Assembly (NCBI RefSeq): GCF_947179165.1 | Contig: NC_077240.1 | Span: forward strand, 2,239,501 to 2,303,500 | DNA: 64,000 nt | Direction of reading: 5' to 3' | Source: Solanum dulcamara | Lineage: Eukaryota > Streptophyta > Magnoliopsida > Solanales > Solanaceae | Shown here: one piece after another, positions 35,116-46,183 of the stretch | Layout: the number at the start of each line of letters is the position of its first letter | Position numbering within the stretch: the stretch's first letter is position 1 | Translations under genes and position numbers: made by a program | Notes under the pieces: generated by a model | The model's database searches: none | The model's input: the letters and a program-made list of their open reading frames with translations, nothing else | Told to the model about the DNA's origin: nothing

Positions 35116-35384
35116 TACTATATAATATGAAATAATGAATGTTTGGCTCTATTTAGTTAAACGAATAACAATCTCTTGTGTTTCTCTGCCATAAGTATAT
35201 TTGTTTTGTTATGAAACTAGAACTTTTCTTATGAATTGAAAGTTAAAAGTAGTGTATTACTACAAGAACTCGCCAATCCTTAACCATCAGCTCATGAAAA
35301 TATGATTCGCATAACTCGTCCAAAGTGAACATTTATACTAATTAATTTGTTTTCTCAACTATTTTTTTTTTCCCGATCACCTAG

Positions 35385-35440
35385 TGTGCTAGTTAAAACT
35401 CTGATGTTTCTTCCAAAATATTTGTATTTATCTCTTATGT
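35385..35440 (+). pseudogene. AGPase intron 2 scrap beside DUF4408 copy C
   Basis: The words AGTTAAAACT, GTTTCTTCCAAAATATTTGT and TTATCTCTTATGTT line up with AGPase intron 2 in this window (53421-53485: AGTTAAAACT, CTTCCAAGTTATTTGTCTT, TTATCTCTTGTGTT) and with the copy at 51957-52010. The similarity runs up to and into the DUF4408 stop codon region on the other strand. Confidence 0.55.
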
Positions 35441-36193
35441 TGAAATTGAAAACTCTTCTTCCTTCAATAATCTTTGTTGTCTTGCAATAAATGCCTCAAC
35501 CGTTTTCCTGAATTCGTCACTGCTCATCCTATCTTCCGGAAATGAGGTTGTTGTCATCTTCCTTGTCGCGGTTTCTATATTTTTCAAGCATCCAACTGTA
35601 GCTGACCGGATCATTCTTTTTCTTGTTTTTTCCTCATTATGGGACGAATTTAAAGCGTTGTCTGAATGGCTGCGATGAATTCCCTTTTCTACTCGTCTTT
35701 CTGCCAGAGTGCTCTGTTTCTTGCTCTGTTCACAATTAGCCTCTTCAACCAAAATGCTCTGTTCACAATTAGCCACTTCAACCAAAATGCTCTGTTTCCT
35801 CTGTCTCTTGCTCTGTTTTTCGATCTTTTCATAATAAGCCTCTTTGTTCATCAAACACGCTTGCTTGTACTCATCGTACAAATCGAATTTAATGTTGTCC
35901 ATGGAACCATCTTTAGCGGATGAATGTCCTGATTTAAAGAAGAGGATGATAACAATGGCGTTTACAAGGACGAAGACGAATCGAGGACTAATGAGGGTGA
36001 CACCAAATCCCTTGAAATAATCCGTCCAGAGCTCGAAAGAGAGTGGTAATTGAATGGAAAATCTTGAGATTACGACGAAAAATAGGCAGAGTTCGATGAA
36101 ACGGAACCACGTTGTCATTCTTTGACGCTTTTTGTACCTTAATATAGCATTTGCTTTCTCAATTTTGATGTTGTGGAAATTTAAGGATTCCAT
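35435..36193 (-). CDS. DUF4408/DUF761 domain protein, copy C (252 aa)
   Basis: This is the longest of three single-exon paralogues, starting MESLNFHNIKIEKANAILRY. Its DUF4408 region and hydrophobic segments (about 30-55 and 85-110) keep the QLPLSFELW loop. The linker is expanded: QRKQSILVEVANCEQSILVE, then EANCEQSKKQSTLAERR. The C-terminal EEFRKTVEAFIARQQRLLKEE is the DUF761 motif, with a shortened tail (EEFSIST). The frame is intact. A hydrophilic, basic linker between two membrane segments and a C-terminal DUF761 is the usual layout; the role is unknown. Homology to AGPase intron 2 begins at the stop codon. Confidence 0.85.
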   Translation of the reverse strand: MESLNFHNIKIEKANAILRYKKRQRMTTWFRFIELCLFFVVISRFSIQLPLSFELWTDYFKGFGVTLISPRFVFVLVNAIVIILFFKSGHSSAKDGSMDNIKFDLYDEYKQACLMNKEAYYEKIEKQSKRQRKQSILVEVANCEQSILVEEANCEQSKKQSTLAERRVEKGIHRSHSDNALNSSHNEEKTRKRMIRSATVGCLKNIETATRKMTTTSFPEDRMSSDEFRKTVEAFIARQQRLLKEEEFSIST

Positions 36194-36313
36194 GTATTTT
36201 CACTCCAAGCACAAATGATTAAGGAAGAAAAGTTTCTGAAGAAGTGAACCCTCCTTTGTTATTTTTTTATGTTTGTTTTTAAAATTCTGGGGATTTTTGG
36301 GGCGACGTGGGAG

Positions 36314-36323
36314 TATATATATA
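36314..36323 (-). promoter_or_regulatory. TATA box of DUF4408 copy C
   Basis: The minus strand reads AGCCTATATATATACTCCCAC, closely similar to the copy A promoter (AGCCTATATAAACTCCAAC). It lies about 120 bp upstream of the ATG. Confidence 0.55.
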
Positions 36324-36329
36324 GGCTAT

Positions 36330-39234
36330 CCAAGTATATTTTTTTTCTTCTTCTTTCTCATTTTTTGTTAATTGTTGAAATAGATGCTTGTCGTTTTCAC
36401 TTTAACTTTTCTTCTTTTGGCTACATTGAAAGAAATTTCTTAATATATTTTCTAAGCTACATGTGTTTTTTTTACTCTTTCACTAAGAGTTCACACCTTT
36501 TTACGAGGTAGTTTCCATTAGAGCAACTCCACTTCTTCAAGTTATATGACTATATTCATCACAATAATTTTTTTTCTGAGTGGATTTTTTCAAATGTCTT
36601 AAACTAAAATACGTAGAATATATCAAAAAGTTATTAAATTTTGGATATTTTTAATTTTATGATCTTAAATATATTATATAAAAGTTAAAATAAAAAATAT
36701 TTTTTAAAATAAATTTTAAAAAAATAAGATAAATAAATTGAAATAAAGTAAATATTAAATTTTATTTTTTCCGCACCAAAAAAGAGACCGAGCTATTAGT
36801 TTAGACTCAACCGTTCCAATTGAGATACTATTATTTTTTTATGCTTTATAGATTGGGATACTGTATAGTATATGTCTATAATAATACCTATGTCAAGGAA
36901 ATATTTTTTTTTATTATATCTTTAATTTATTTACGTTGAGTTAATGTCCTTAAAAATATAATTAGTAAATATATTTGAGACCCTATTAATTAATATAGGT
37001 AAAATGATAAATTTATTATATTAATTATTTTTTTTAATAAATATGTCAAGTTAAAATTTGACAACTAAATTCCGAAGTATATTTTCAAGTGTACATATAA
37101 TATTGGAAGCCTCACCTATCTTCCTTACAAACTAAGAAATTGTCATATTGTCATTTGCCGCATCCCGGTTTTCCTACACTTTTATTTCCTTATAAACGTT
37201 TCACAGGAAAAACATAGTATCTATCTTTTGATTATGGTGGGCTCATAATGGTCGGATCAATTTTACTTTTTTTTAGCCTTTTTAGGTCTTGATTAATTTA
37301 AATTTATGGCAGATAATTTCACTTGAGATGTCTTAATTTATGTGTATATTTTCTTTTTTTATCAGTTCATGGAAAATATTTATATCATATTATTCGAGGT
37401 TTATTATAAATTATGCAGTACTTTATCAGTCTCAAAAAAAATCTCATCTTTTTATAATTAGAATTAATTAACTTTCAATTTCTCTTTTTAATTATAATAA
37501 AATAATTTATAGTGATGTAAATGTCTATAGTTTGGTTAAAACTAATTTCAAAAGTAGTTCTTTTCCTCTTAATTTTTGTGTCTAGTAAAAAGTGTCACTA
37601 GAGGAACAAATTAGAAAACAATAATATGAACATTTTAGTTCAAATAAAAAAATGTTTCTGGTATAATATTTGAGACCGTGATTGAGACATTAAAGGGGCC
37701 AACATTTTTCGTTATAAAGCAAAAGGAAGCAAAAGAAACCACTTCTTTTTTATTTTATTTTTTCTCATAAAAGAAACCACACAATTTCCACTTTTAATAA
37801 TTCATTACTACATGGCCAAAATTAGGGATGGGCATGATACGGTATTAAAAAGTTTGGTTCGGTAATTTCGATTTACGTTTTTAAAAATATTATATCATTA
37901 TCATATCAAGTTAATTCGGTATGGTTCGGTATTTTAAAGTTTGATTTCGATATTTTACCATACTATAAATCAGTTATCACAGTTTGGCCAACTTCAGGTC
38001 TTCAACTTATATATACTCATATAATAAATAATTATGATTTTGACTTTTTAAGAAACATCTCAATTATATTATACTAATACCTTATACATATAAAAAAATA
38101 TTCAAAATAAAGTTCAAACAATTATGTTTGTTAAACAATCACCTAAAAAGAACATTTAAATAAAGATAGAGTAATCAAAATTTCAACATTTAAATAATTA
38201 GTTACTATTTTATATATTTGCTAGTATTATATAGTTACATATATATGAATTTTATGTAACTATATACTTTGGTATGGTATTTACTATTTCGATATTTTTT
38301 TATAAATATCAAATACCAAACTTGTTAAAAATACAAACCAAATACCGTAAAATTCAAACTACAGTGTGAAAAATTTCAGTTTTGAAATGATATTTGGTAT
38401 CTACCATACCATCTAGCGAAATGGAATTGGCGTGTACCAATTTAGGTCTGCCTTTCATAACAAAAAAAAAAACAGAATGAAGGATGAATTTCTCAATTTG
38501 GCTGGAGGCCACCCCTAACCAAAATCATTGAGCTTGGGCCTCATATTTTCTCCTTTTGATTTATTTGCGACTTGATTTGATTTAGTAATGGTTTCTTCAA
38601 TAGTAAAAAAAATAAAAAAAAAATCATGGCGATTAAATATATTACAACTTTTATTTATGCCACTTTCGAAACAGTTAATGAAATAGCTATGTACTCATAT
38701 AATTGTCATTTATGCAACTTTGATTTGGATAGATATAAATGGCCAAAAAATAGCATTTAATTGAGTCAAAAAAAGCAAAATGGATCATATATTCGTCCAT
38801 TTCCCCCATCTTTATTTTTCGTTGTAAAGATATTATAATTAAAATCACGGGACTTCGAATTGAAACCCAATTCAGTATTCTCTTTAGCATGATCCAATTC
38901 TTTGTTCAGCCCACTAGATTTGTGCCCAGCCAGAAAAATGAAAAAAAACAACTCTCTTACATCATGAAAATGAGAGATCTACTTCCTCAAAACAAATAGA
39001 AACATGAGAGGGAAAAGACATCAAATGCACCTTAAAACTTGTCTTAAAAAGTCGATTACACATTTTAACTAATCGGACGATTTATTAAAAATGAATTTAA
39101 TACCATTCTAGTAGCTGACATGCCAAAAAAATATTAGAAACTGGTCTTTTTCCTCCACCCCTTTGGTTATTCATCTTTAGCCCTTTTCCTCATCTTCTTC
39201 TTCACGTTATTTTGTCATTTTTTCCCCAATGTTA
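36330..39234. other. upstream part of duplicon C, no gene
   Basis: No gene is supported. The block 37085-37270 aligns with 7915-8060 (A) and 15885-16060 (B), and 38510-38620 aligns with 16420-16520 (B). A MITE-like insertion lies at about 37825-38450. Confidence 0.55.
37825..38450. mobile_element. MITE-like insertion (TAGGGATGGGCA type)
   Basis: The left end TTAGGGATGGGCATGATACGG and repeated GGTAT/TACCATACC words are typical of hAT-like plant MITEs beginning TAGGGATGGGCA. The right end (GTGTACCAATTTAGG) is a weak inverse match, and no target duplication is clear. Duplicons A and B lack this segment. Confidence 0.45.
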
Positions 39235-39600
39235 CTATTTAAGTATTCCATGCCCACCTATTAGTATGGTCTTATAACCATAATAATAACTTGTTTAATA
39301 CTTACTACTAAGTTCGAAAAATTACCTTTTTGAATGCGCCAAAATATATTCTCCCCCCTCCGCCCCCCCCCCCCTCCCAAAAAAAATAATATAAAAATAA
39401 ATAATAAGATAGTGCACCTTATTCATAAAATAGATAAAAGAATCCCCAGCTTCCTGATTGATAGGCATGAAATGTCTTCTATAGTGTATAAATTATAGAA
39501 GACCTTGTATACAATTTTTTTTTATTTAAAAAAACTAGTCTTTGACATTGCAAAAGAGTGAAAGACAAAAAAAAGAAGAAGAAATTGTTATAAAATAAAA
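39235..39600 (+). repeat. duplicated segment shared with 52085 and 59685
   Basis: TCTTATAACCATAATAATAACTTG, AATCCCCAGCTTCCT and GATAGGCATGAAATGTCTTCT recur at 52115-52300 and 59700-59885. CACTAGTCTTTGACATT and AGAGTGAAAGACAAAAAA recur at 59943-59975. The copies at 52 and 59 kb follow AGPase intron 2 sequence, linking this place to the AGPase/F-box duplications. Confidence 0.75.
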
Positions 39601-42480
39601 TATTAAAACTAAAGAAAGAAATGAAGAGGACAAATGGCAATGGAAGAAAGAGGCAGAGGAGTAATGTGTTTATTCAGTGTGTTTAATTACACAAAATTGA
39701 TAGACTATTTATAGCCGAACTCAGACACAGAAGGACAGGATTTACATCAACCAATTAAGTGGGTGTGGGTCCCATAAATAAAGTGAAACATTCATTACCT
39801 TTTTTTCATAATACTCCCTCTTGGATGTTCATGTGAAATGTGTCTCATTAAAATCTTTACAAGAAATAATATACACAGATATCCAGAACACCCATTGATA
39901 TTGTGCCTCGTTAAAACTTTACTAGAAAAAAGCCTGGTAAAGGAAAAAGAGTACACACATCTGGTAATACGCATTGAGTGCTGCCTCATTAAAAACGTTA
40001 ACAGGAAAATCCAGTGGGATAAAATCTTGGTTAAGGGAAAAAGAGTATAACACGTATTTTACTCCCCCTGATGAAAACTTCATTTGATATTTTGGAGACG
40101 ACGCATTCCAATCTTATATATACAGAATAAGTCAACCACATCTCAATATCAAGGCTCAATGTCTTTCACATGCTATAATCTCACACAAGGGTCCTCTCAA
40201 AGAACTTACAAACAATCAACTTTGTGTCAGAACGTGACACCCGATCCAAGTATGTATCAGAACATGACACCCGATTCAAATACGTGTCAGAACGTGACAC
40301 CCGATTCAAGAATATGTCAAAACGTGATACCAAATCCCAAGATATCACAATCACAAGAACATACAATGTTTACAACATTTATACCACCAAGAACAGGTTC
40401 ATCAATATAACATGCCATCAAGTGATCATTTCACACATAATCTAGCACGTTTTCTTATTCATATACACACATGCATATCATGAAGCAATTTAACAAGTAT
40501 ATGAATCACATACATAAAACTAGACCATCATCTATCTCAAATTCAAGCTTTCAAAACCTTACAATGCAATAGCCTTCCCTGTTCGAGTTCTTTCTCCTCG
40601 TTCTTGGTCTAGAAACATTAAATACATATCAAGAATCAATATAATGGCCTAACTATCAAAAAATATAACATAATTTCATTCTCTAGGCCAAACCCATGAT
40701 CCTAATCTTACTCTAGGGCTATTTTCCACCTTAGATTTTTAGTCCACCCCCCAATGATTATCACGCATACTTCTAGTTCCTAAGAATCAAAGTATGAATC
40801 TAGGGAGTAAAAGCGTAACCTTAAGCGTGAAAATCCGCGGAAGATCAATTAAAATCACCCTAGGTCGCCTCTTGGGGTTTTAGAAACTAAACTTATAGAA
40901 AAAGACTATTTTTGATCTTTTTCACGACTTAAGTCACGACTGTCTCGCCACAGCAGGATAGATCCCGTTCTGGCGGGATAGGCAAAAATAGAGAGCTTGG
41001 AGTTTGTGCTCCAATCTTTCCTTTCACAACACCCCCCTTCAAGGACGTATCTAAATATACTCTACATGCAAACTTTGATAGCCAGAGTTTTACTCGCCTG
41101 AATGAGATTCTGCGAACTGTAAAATGCTCCGTATCGCCTTAGCTATCAGTTTTTCTAATTAATTTATAAATTTGATCTCCCATCATTCACATGATCACCC
41201 TAGATTTCACCTGACTCAAAATTCATCCAAATCTGGCTTAGGCTCAATTTTTTCGAAGTTACTACCCGAAGTTTTCTTGACTAAAATCCTTCCCCAATAG
41301 CCTATCCCTAACGATGGGAGCAGTTCATTATAGTGATTTCGTTATCTATTTCAAATCAGTAAAACGCATCTGGCATTTGACTTTCTATTTTCTGTAAGTG
41401 GATGATCTTCTGGACCTCTTATCACATGTGTGTTTACGTGGACCAAAATAAGATAGTGATGAAATTTTTCACGCAATTTCTCTTTCTCTTTTGGGTTTTT
41501 TTTCTCTCCCCCTAATTGTGGGAAAATTACTTCATCAAACCGACAATCTGCAAATCGAGCAGTAAATAACTCTCATGTCAACGGTTCAAGCTAGCCAATT
41601 ATGGAGGGTGGGTCAAACCCAACATATATGCCCAATCTTCCTTGAGGGACCATCTTTGCACATTATGGTGGTGCTATAGGCACATATACCGCACAATCAA
41701 AAATTCATATATGGGGTATATTTGGCTCATAGCTAAATACTAATTATGATAGAGAGTATATTATAATTTATTGGTCTGAGACGTCAAGTGCTGCTGCATG
41801 TAAGATAGCATGACCTCAAACAATAATCGGCAATTTTATTTTCATAAGTAGTGATCTTGCTATCAATTGTAGGCGATTAATAAATGACTCTGCAAGGCCA
41901 TTTTGACTATTAACATAAATAACATGATGTTCAATTTTTATCCCAATTGATAAGCAATAATTATCAAAAGTTTGGAATATAAATTCTGCAACATTACCAA
42001 GGCAAATAGCTTTAATTGGATAATCTAGAAATTGCGCCCTTAATCTTATTATTTATGTTAATAACTTCGCAAACTTCAGGTTGCGAGATGATAAGAGGCA
42101 CGCACATGAGACTATCTTGATGATGCATTTATTAGGACCATAAAATAACTAAACAATCCTCTAGGTGGATGAGCAAATCCACATATATCCCATATATACT
42201 CTCTAAAAAGACAAGAAATTCGATTCCAACCTTCAAAGTTGATGGTCTGACAATTAATTTGCCTTGATAACAAGCAGCACATGAAAAATCATCATTTGTA
42301 AGAATCTTCAAGTACTTTAACGGACGTTCAATTGAATTTTCAAGAATTTGTCTCATCATTTTTGATCCAAGATGACATATTCGATCATGCTATAATACAA
42401 ATGTATTTAAATCAGTAAACTTCTAATTTACGATTAAATGAGCTTCAATTGCATTAATTTCTCCATAATAAAAGACCACA
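39601..42480 (-). mobile_element. decayed copia element split by an LTR
   Basis: The left part (39780-40100) has the words CCTCGTTAAAACTTTAC, AAAAAGAGTACA and ACTCCCCCTGATGAAAAC, typical of the 3' region of Solanaceae copia elements. The right part (about 41380-42480) reads on the minus strand as copia integrase. From high to low coordinates it gives CAACYQGKLIV-type zinc-knuckle residues with a C-x2-C-x-x-GK pattern (42132-42359), then NGLAE(S)FINRLQ near 41890. Multiple stops and frameshifts are present. The LTR at about 40140-41375 separates the two parts. RT and RNase H are not seen here. Confidence 0.6.
40140..41375 (-). mobile_element. LTR related to that at 19340-24420
   Basis: It shares, in order, the GTGACACCCGAT minisatellite (40225-40335), TTCTTGGTCTAGAAA, TCGCCTAGG-type words, CTCCGTATCGCCTTAG and TACCCGAAGTTTTC with the first LTR, but is uninterrupted. 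The right end is CA at 41374-41375. It lies inside the decayed copia element. The left boundary is approximate. Confidence 0.6.
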
Positions 42481-42481
42481 G

Positions 42482-43345
42482 ACCGTGGTGAGCACCACAG
42501 GTCATGAAGCCCTCTGTGGTGAGCCCTCCCCAAAGCCCTCAGGATTTTTCCCAAGGCAGGGTCCATGGATGACCACCACTGACCGTGGTGTGATCAGTGA
42601 TGGCCACTTCTGCAGGCCTCTTGCAGGACCTGCACCATGGCCACCTTTCACGAGTTGTAATGCATTTCACGGACCGCCAAGGTGTCCATGAAGAAACTTC
42701 AAAGACTATCTTGCAAGTCCTTTTTTTGAATTTCTCTAAGTCCCTTATCACGGGACCCCACCAAAGGATCTCCGTGAGGTCTCTTTTGGTAGATTTTAAA
42801 GGGGCATTCTAGTATTTCCCTAAGTTTTAAATCAAAATGGTATCATTTTGAGGGCTGAATCCTTTTATCTAAAGTCCCTAAATTCTTCCAAGACCTCATT
42901 CTCTACACTTAGACTCAAAACACAAATTCCTCTCTTCCCAAAGAACCTCAAGACAAGGCTAGGGTTTCAAAATTTAGGCATTCAAATCTCCTCTCTTCTT
43001 CAAGTTTCTTTGGGTCTTATTTCCCTCAAGGTATATGAGTTTTCATCCATGGATCCTTCCACCCATGGAGCCCAAATGTTTTCTCAAAATAGTTTTTTAA
43101 TTTTAAATGATGAAATCTTATGGACTTTTACATGATGACTTTAAATGCATAGATACTGATATATTTGAAGTTTCCTTGCATATATTGATGAAGGTATAAT
43201 GCTTATGCTATATTGATATTTAAACATTTCTATGGGATTTGACCTAGCACCAAATGTAGCATGTAGATGGGAACTCGACCGAAGGGGTTCTTAAATAAAA
43301 TGTCATGTTGCATTAACTATGTGCCACCATAGGATTCCATGTTCA
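42482..43345 (+). mobile_element. gypsy-type LTR fragment
   Basis: GACCGTGGTG/CACCAC repeats (42482-42690) are followed by CTCCGTGAGG, a leader-like stretch with CATCCATGGATCCTTCC and CCCATGGAGCCC (43047-43075), and ATTTGACCTAGC...ACTCG (43230-43280). This is the arrangement of a common tomato/potato gypsy LTR. The small frames at 42485-42812 are by-products of its GC-rich repeats. Confidence 0.55.
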
Positions 43346-44519
43346 AGGAAAATCAAGGGACAACTGATGGAGATCAATGCAATTCTACACTACGAGGTAT
43401 ATGTGCGCTTCTATAAAACACTATCCAGTATCGCCCACTGCTATTCCAGGTGCTATGGTACGTTTCTTTTCCCTTTTTTAGTTCTAAAATTATATTCGCT
43501 TCTTTAGATTTTGGGGCCTGTTGTATAAATTTTACTGTTGTAGGCTTTGAGAAGATAATAATATTATTGAATCCCATCATTCTGCAGGCTCATGATAATG
43601 TGGAAGATGCTATGTCTTCACCTTCAAATTAAGCAACTTAAAACATCCTAAACCACGTGACTCACTGCACAAAGGTTCATTTGCTAGAACACACACACAT
43701 ATCTCTAGGATCAGCAGTTGTAATTCCCCTAGCCTTAAGGGCACAGCTTTTGTCTTTGTGCATCATTTCCATTGTCATCCTTTGCCAATCTAAAATTGCC
43801 TGAATCGAATCACTTTCTGGCCATATCGGAAGAACAATGTAGACCGTAAATCTCTCCCCTGCTTGTGATTCTTAGCACTAATGTATGCATCGTGCACACT
43901 TTGATCAATGACACTACTTTTTCCAGTAACAAGACCTTCTTCTTTGGGTTTTACAGGGAAGTTAATAAACAGCACCACCATCAATGAATCAAAATATTTG
44001 AACATTTCAGGTTTCTCTGTAACTTCCGCTGGACGAATAATAAATTTATCCCAATTTGCTTCCGCACAGCTCATTCGTTGAATAGATAAATCTATTCTCA
44101 ATTTGCTTCCTCTACCTTTGCTCAAAATTATACAATAGCCTACAATGAATGTAATGCCAAAGCAAATCTAAATTAATTGGTCAAGCTTCTTAATTTGATA
44201 AAACAAAATAACTATCTAATTATCTAAATAAAAGACTAGTTAAATATTAACTACAACTTACTAATTTAAAGGAAATAAATATGTATTTAAGTTAAACACT
44301 ATTTTTTTGAGATGATTTTAAGTTAAACGCTATATAAATATAGAAATACAAAATTCTTTTTGAAAAATAACAAAATACTTAAGAACTAATATAAAATATT
44401 TTTTGTATTTTTCAAAGACAATAATTTCAAATTGTTTGAAATTGAAGAAACTTGATAATTAAATCATGTTGTGAAGGACCGAAATTAGGTGTCAAAAAAA
44501 AACTCCCATCAAATTAGAA
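43346..44519. other. unassigned segment with an unrecognised ORF
   Basis: Most of this stretch is unremarkable. A minus-strand frame (43790-44125, 111 residues; starts MSKGRGSKLRIDLSIQRM) has mixed composition more like real protein than its neighbours and could be an exon remnant, but I do not recognise it. A plus-strand exon-like piece ends AHDNVEDAMSSPSN at 43632, after a TTCTGCAG acceptor-like site. Function is not assignable. Confidence 0.3.
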
Positions 44520-45000
44520 TCGAGTGGATTTTCGACAAGATCTCGTGAACTGATTCATGATAGGGTCGATCTCTGGTGCAACTCTATCAACACAGAAGAA
44601 TGCTCTAAGTCTCCTCCATCATCCTTACTCGAGTCTTGACTCTATCGTACATATCTTTAATCGACCTAGTGTATGCTACAAGTACATCTTTAGTCTCCAA
44701 GCACCTCCATAGAACCTCCTTAAGGACTTTGTTGTAAGCCTTTTCTAGATCGATAAACATCATGTGTAAGTCCTTCTTTCTTTTTCTATATTGTTTCATC
44801 AATCTCCTCACGAGATGAATGCCTTATGCAGTCGAGCATCCTGGCATAAAACCGAACCGATTTACAAAAATTGTCCTGCTCACTCTCATCTCTACCACCC
44901 TCTCTCAAACTTTTATAGGGTGACTTAACAGTTTGATATCCTAAAGTTATTGTAATTTTGAATGTCACTCTTGTTCTTGCAATAGATACCGAATTATCGA
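44520..45000 (-). mobile_element. RTE-type LINE fragment (reverse transcriptase)
   Basis: The minus-strand frames read RFGFMPGCST-like residues (44820-44870), then [20 protein letters not shown] and LEKAYNKV, then [17 protein letters not shown]. This is the conserved RT block of plant RTE LINEs (consensus [16 protein letters not shown]...IKDMYDGAKTRVR). Frameshifts are present, and neither the 3' tail nor the endonuclease is retained. Confidence 0.75.
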
Positions 45001-45368
45001 ATACCACTGGAATTTCGGCTTACCCAATCACTCCACCCATTAAGCATACTACAAATAACAACCTTTAACTAGTACATTTTTTTATATTATGCATCTTAAA
45101 CATCTAATTTAATATTATTTATAAAGGCACATATTTTTTAAATAATAATTTTTCATAATTAACTTTTATTTTAGAAATAAAAAAATGACCGAAATATTTT
45201 TGAATTATGTGAAATTAGATAAAAATCTCCCTATTAATAGTGTGATCTAAAAATACTTATGTTATCCTAATTTGGTCCAAAAATACTCTTTTATCCCTAA
45301 TATAGTTATTTCCCCAATTTTTTTTAACCGTTTTCAAGAAGATATTGGATGTGTACTACTCTGGCGCT

Positions 45369-45383
45369 AAATATATATATATA
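45369..45383 (+). promoter_or_regulatory. TATA box of three-exon gene
   Basis: An ATATATATATATA run lies about 57-70 bp upstream of the ATG at 45440. Its position suits a TATA box with a short leader. AT-rich surroundings limit certainty. Confidence 0.45.
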
Positions 45384-45439
45384 CATTCTTAGCTTCAAAT
45401 TTCAATAGATCTTCCTTTCACTTTTCAAAATTTGAAACA

Positions 45440-46183
45440 ATGTTTTATTTTTTCAAAATGGAACGATTCCGAATGTGGGAGATTGAATGTGCACGTTTGG
45501 AGAAACGGATTTCCATCTTAGAGAAACTAGGAAAAGAAAGACAAGAGATTTGGGGTGACTGCAAGAATATATTCATCCGAAATTCAAGAGACGATGTGAA
45601 TTACTCAACTACAAAGGAGTTCCTTCTCAGTAAACTTTCTGAAATAAAACGAAAGAGGAATCGTGCAATTTTAGTGTACATTCAATTGGGTAGGCGAAAT
45701 GTTCCTGAAGCAGATATACAGCTGAACTATGTGTTGCTTGATCCACCGAGGTAAGTTTCAAGAAACAGAGTGAACTTGATACTTCAGTTACTTGAATTAT
45801 ACTAATACTTTTTGTAGGTTGGATTTCAGGTACATCAATAATTGGTTCATCAAAGCTTTGCATCTTGATTGTATATACAAGGTATGCAATCAGGCGATTA
45901 AGTTTTCTCTAAATTGAAAATCTTGAATATGAAGTTTTCTTGAATGTTGTATCAGGGTGTAAAGATGATATTTCCTATGACATTTCCTTCACTAAGGGAA
46001 AAGCCTCAGATGAAGATGACATTTTATACCATCATGTCTGCAAAGGCCAAGGCTAAGGATTCAGACAAGCATATAAGGATTCGGGTCGAATTTGACACGT
46101 CTGGCAGTACCTCTGGTGACGAAGAAACAAGTGAGTTTTCTAAGGAGAATTCGGGTAACAACAAGGATGGTAATAGAAGATGA
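45440..46183 (+). CDS. unrecognised three-exon gene (200 aa)
   Basis: The exons are 45440-45750, 45818-45881 and 45956-46183. Splice sites are canonical (CCGAG|GTAAGT, TTTGTAG|G, ACAAG|GTATGC, TATCAG|G) and phases join cleanly into 200 codons ending in TGA. The N-terminus (MFYFFKMERFRMWEIECARL) leads into a charged helical stretch at about 10-35 (LEKRISILEKLGKERQ, possible coiled coil). A mixed middle includes NNWFIKALHLDCIYK, and the C-terminal third is S/E/D/K-rich (TSGSTSGDEETSEFSKE) and probably disordered. I recognise no domain. It is flanked by a LINE fragment and by unassigned DNA. It may be a Solanaceae-specific gene; expression is not shown by the sequence. Confidence 0.55.

Noticed and set aside
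42485..42812. Overlapping frames on both strands with Pro/Gly/Thr-rich sequence
   Set aside because: GC-rich gypsy LTR repeats create the open frames; no domain.
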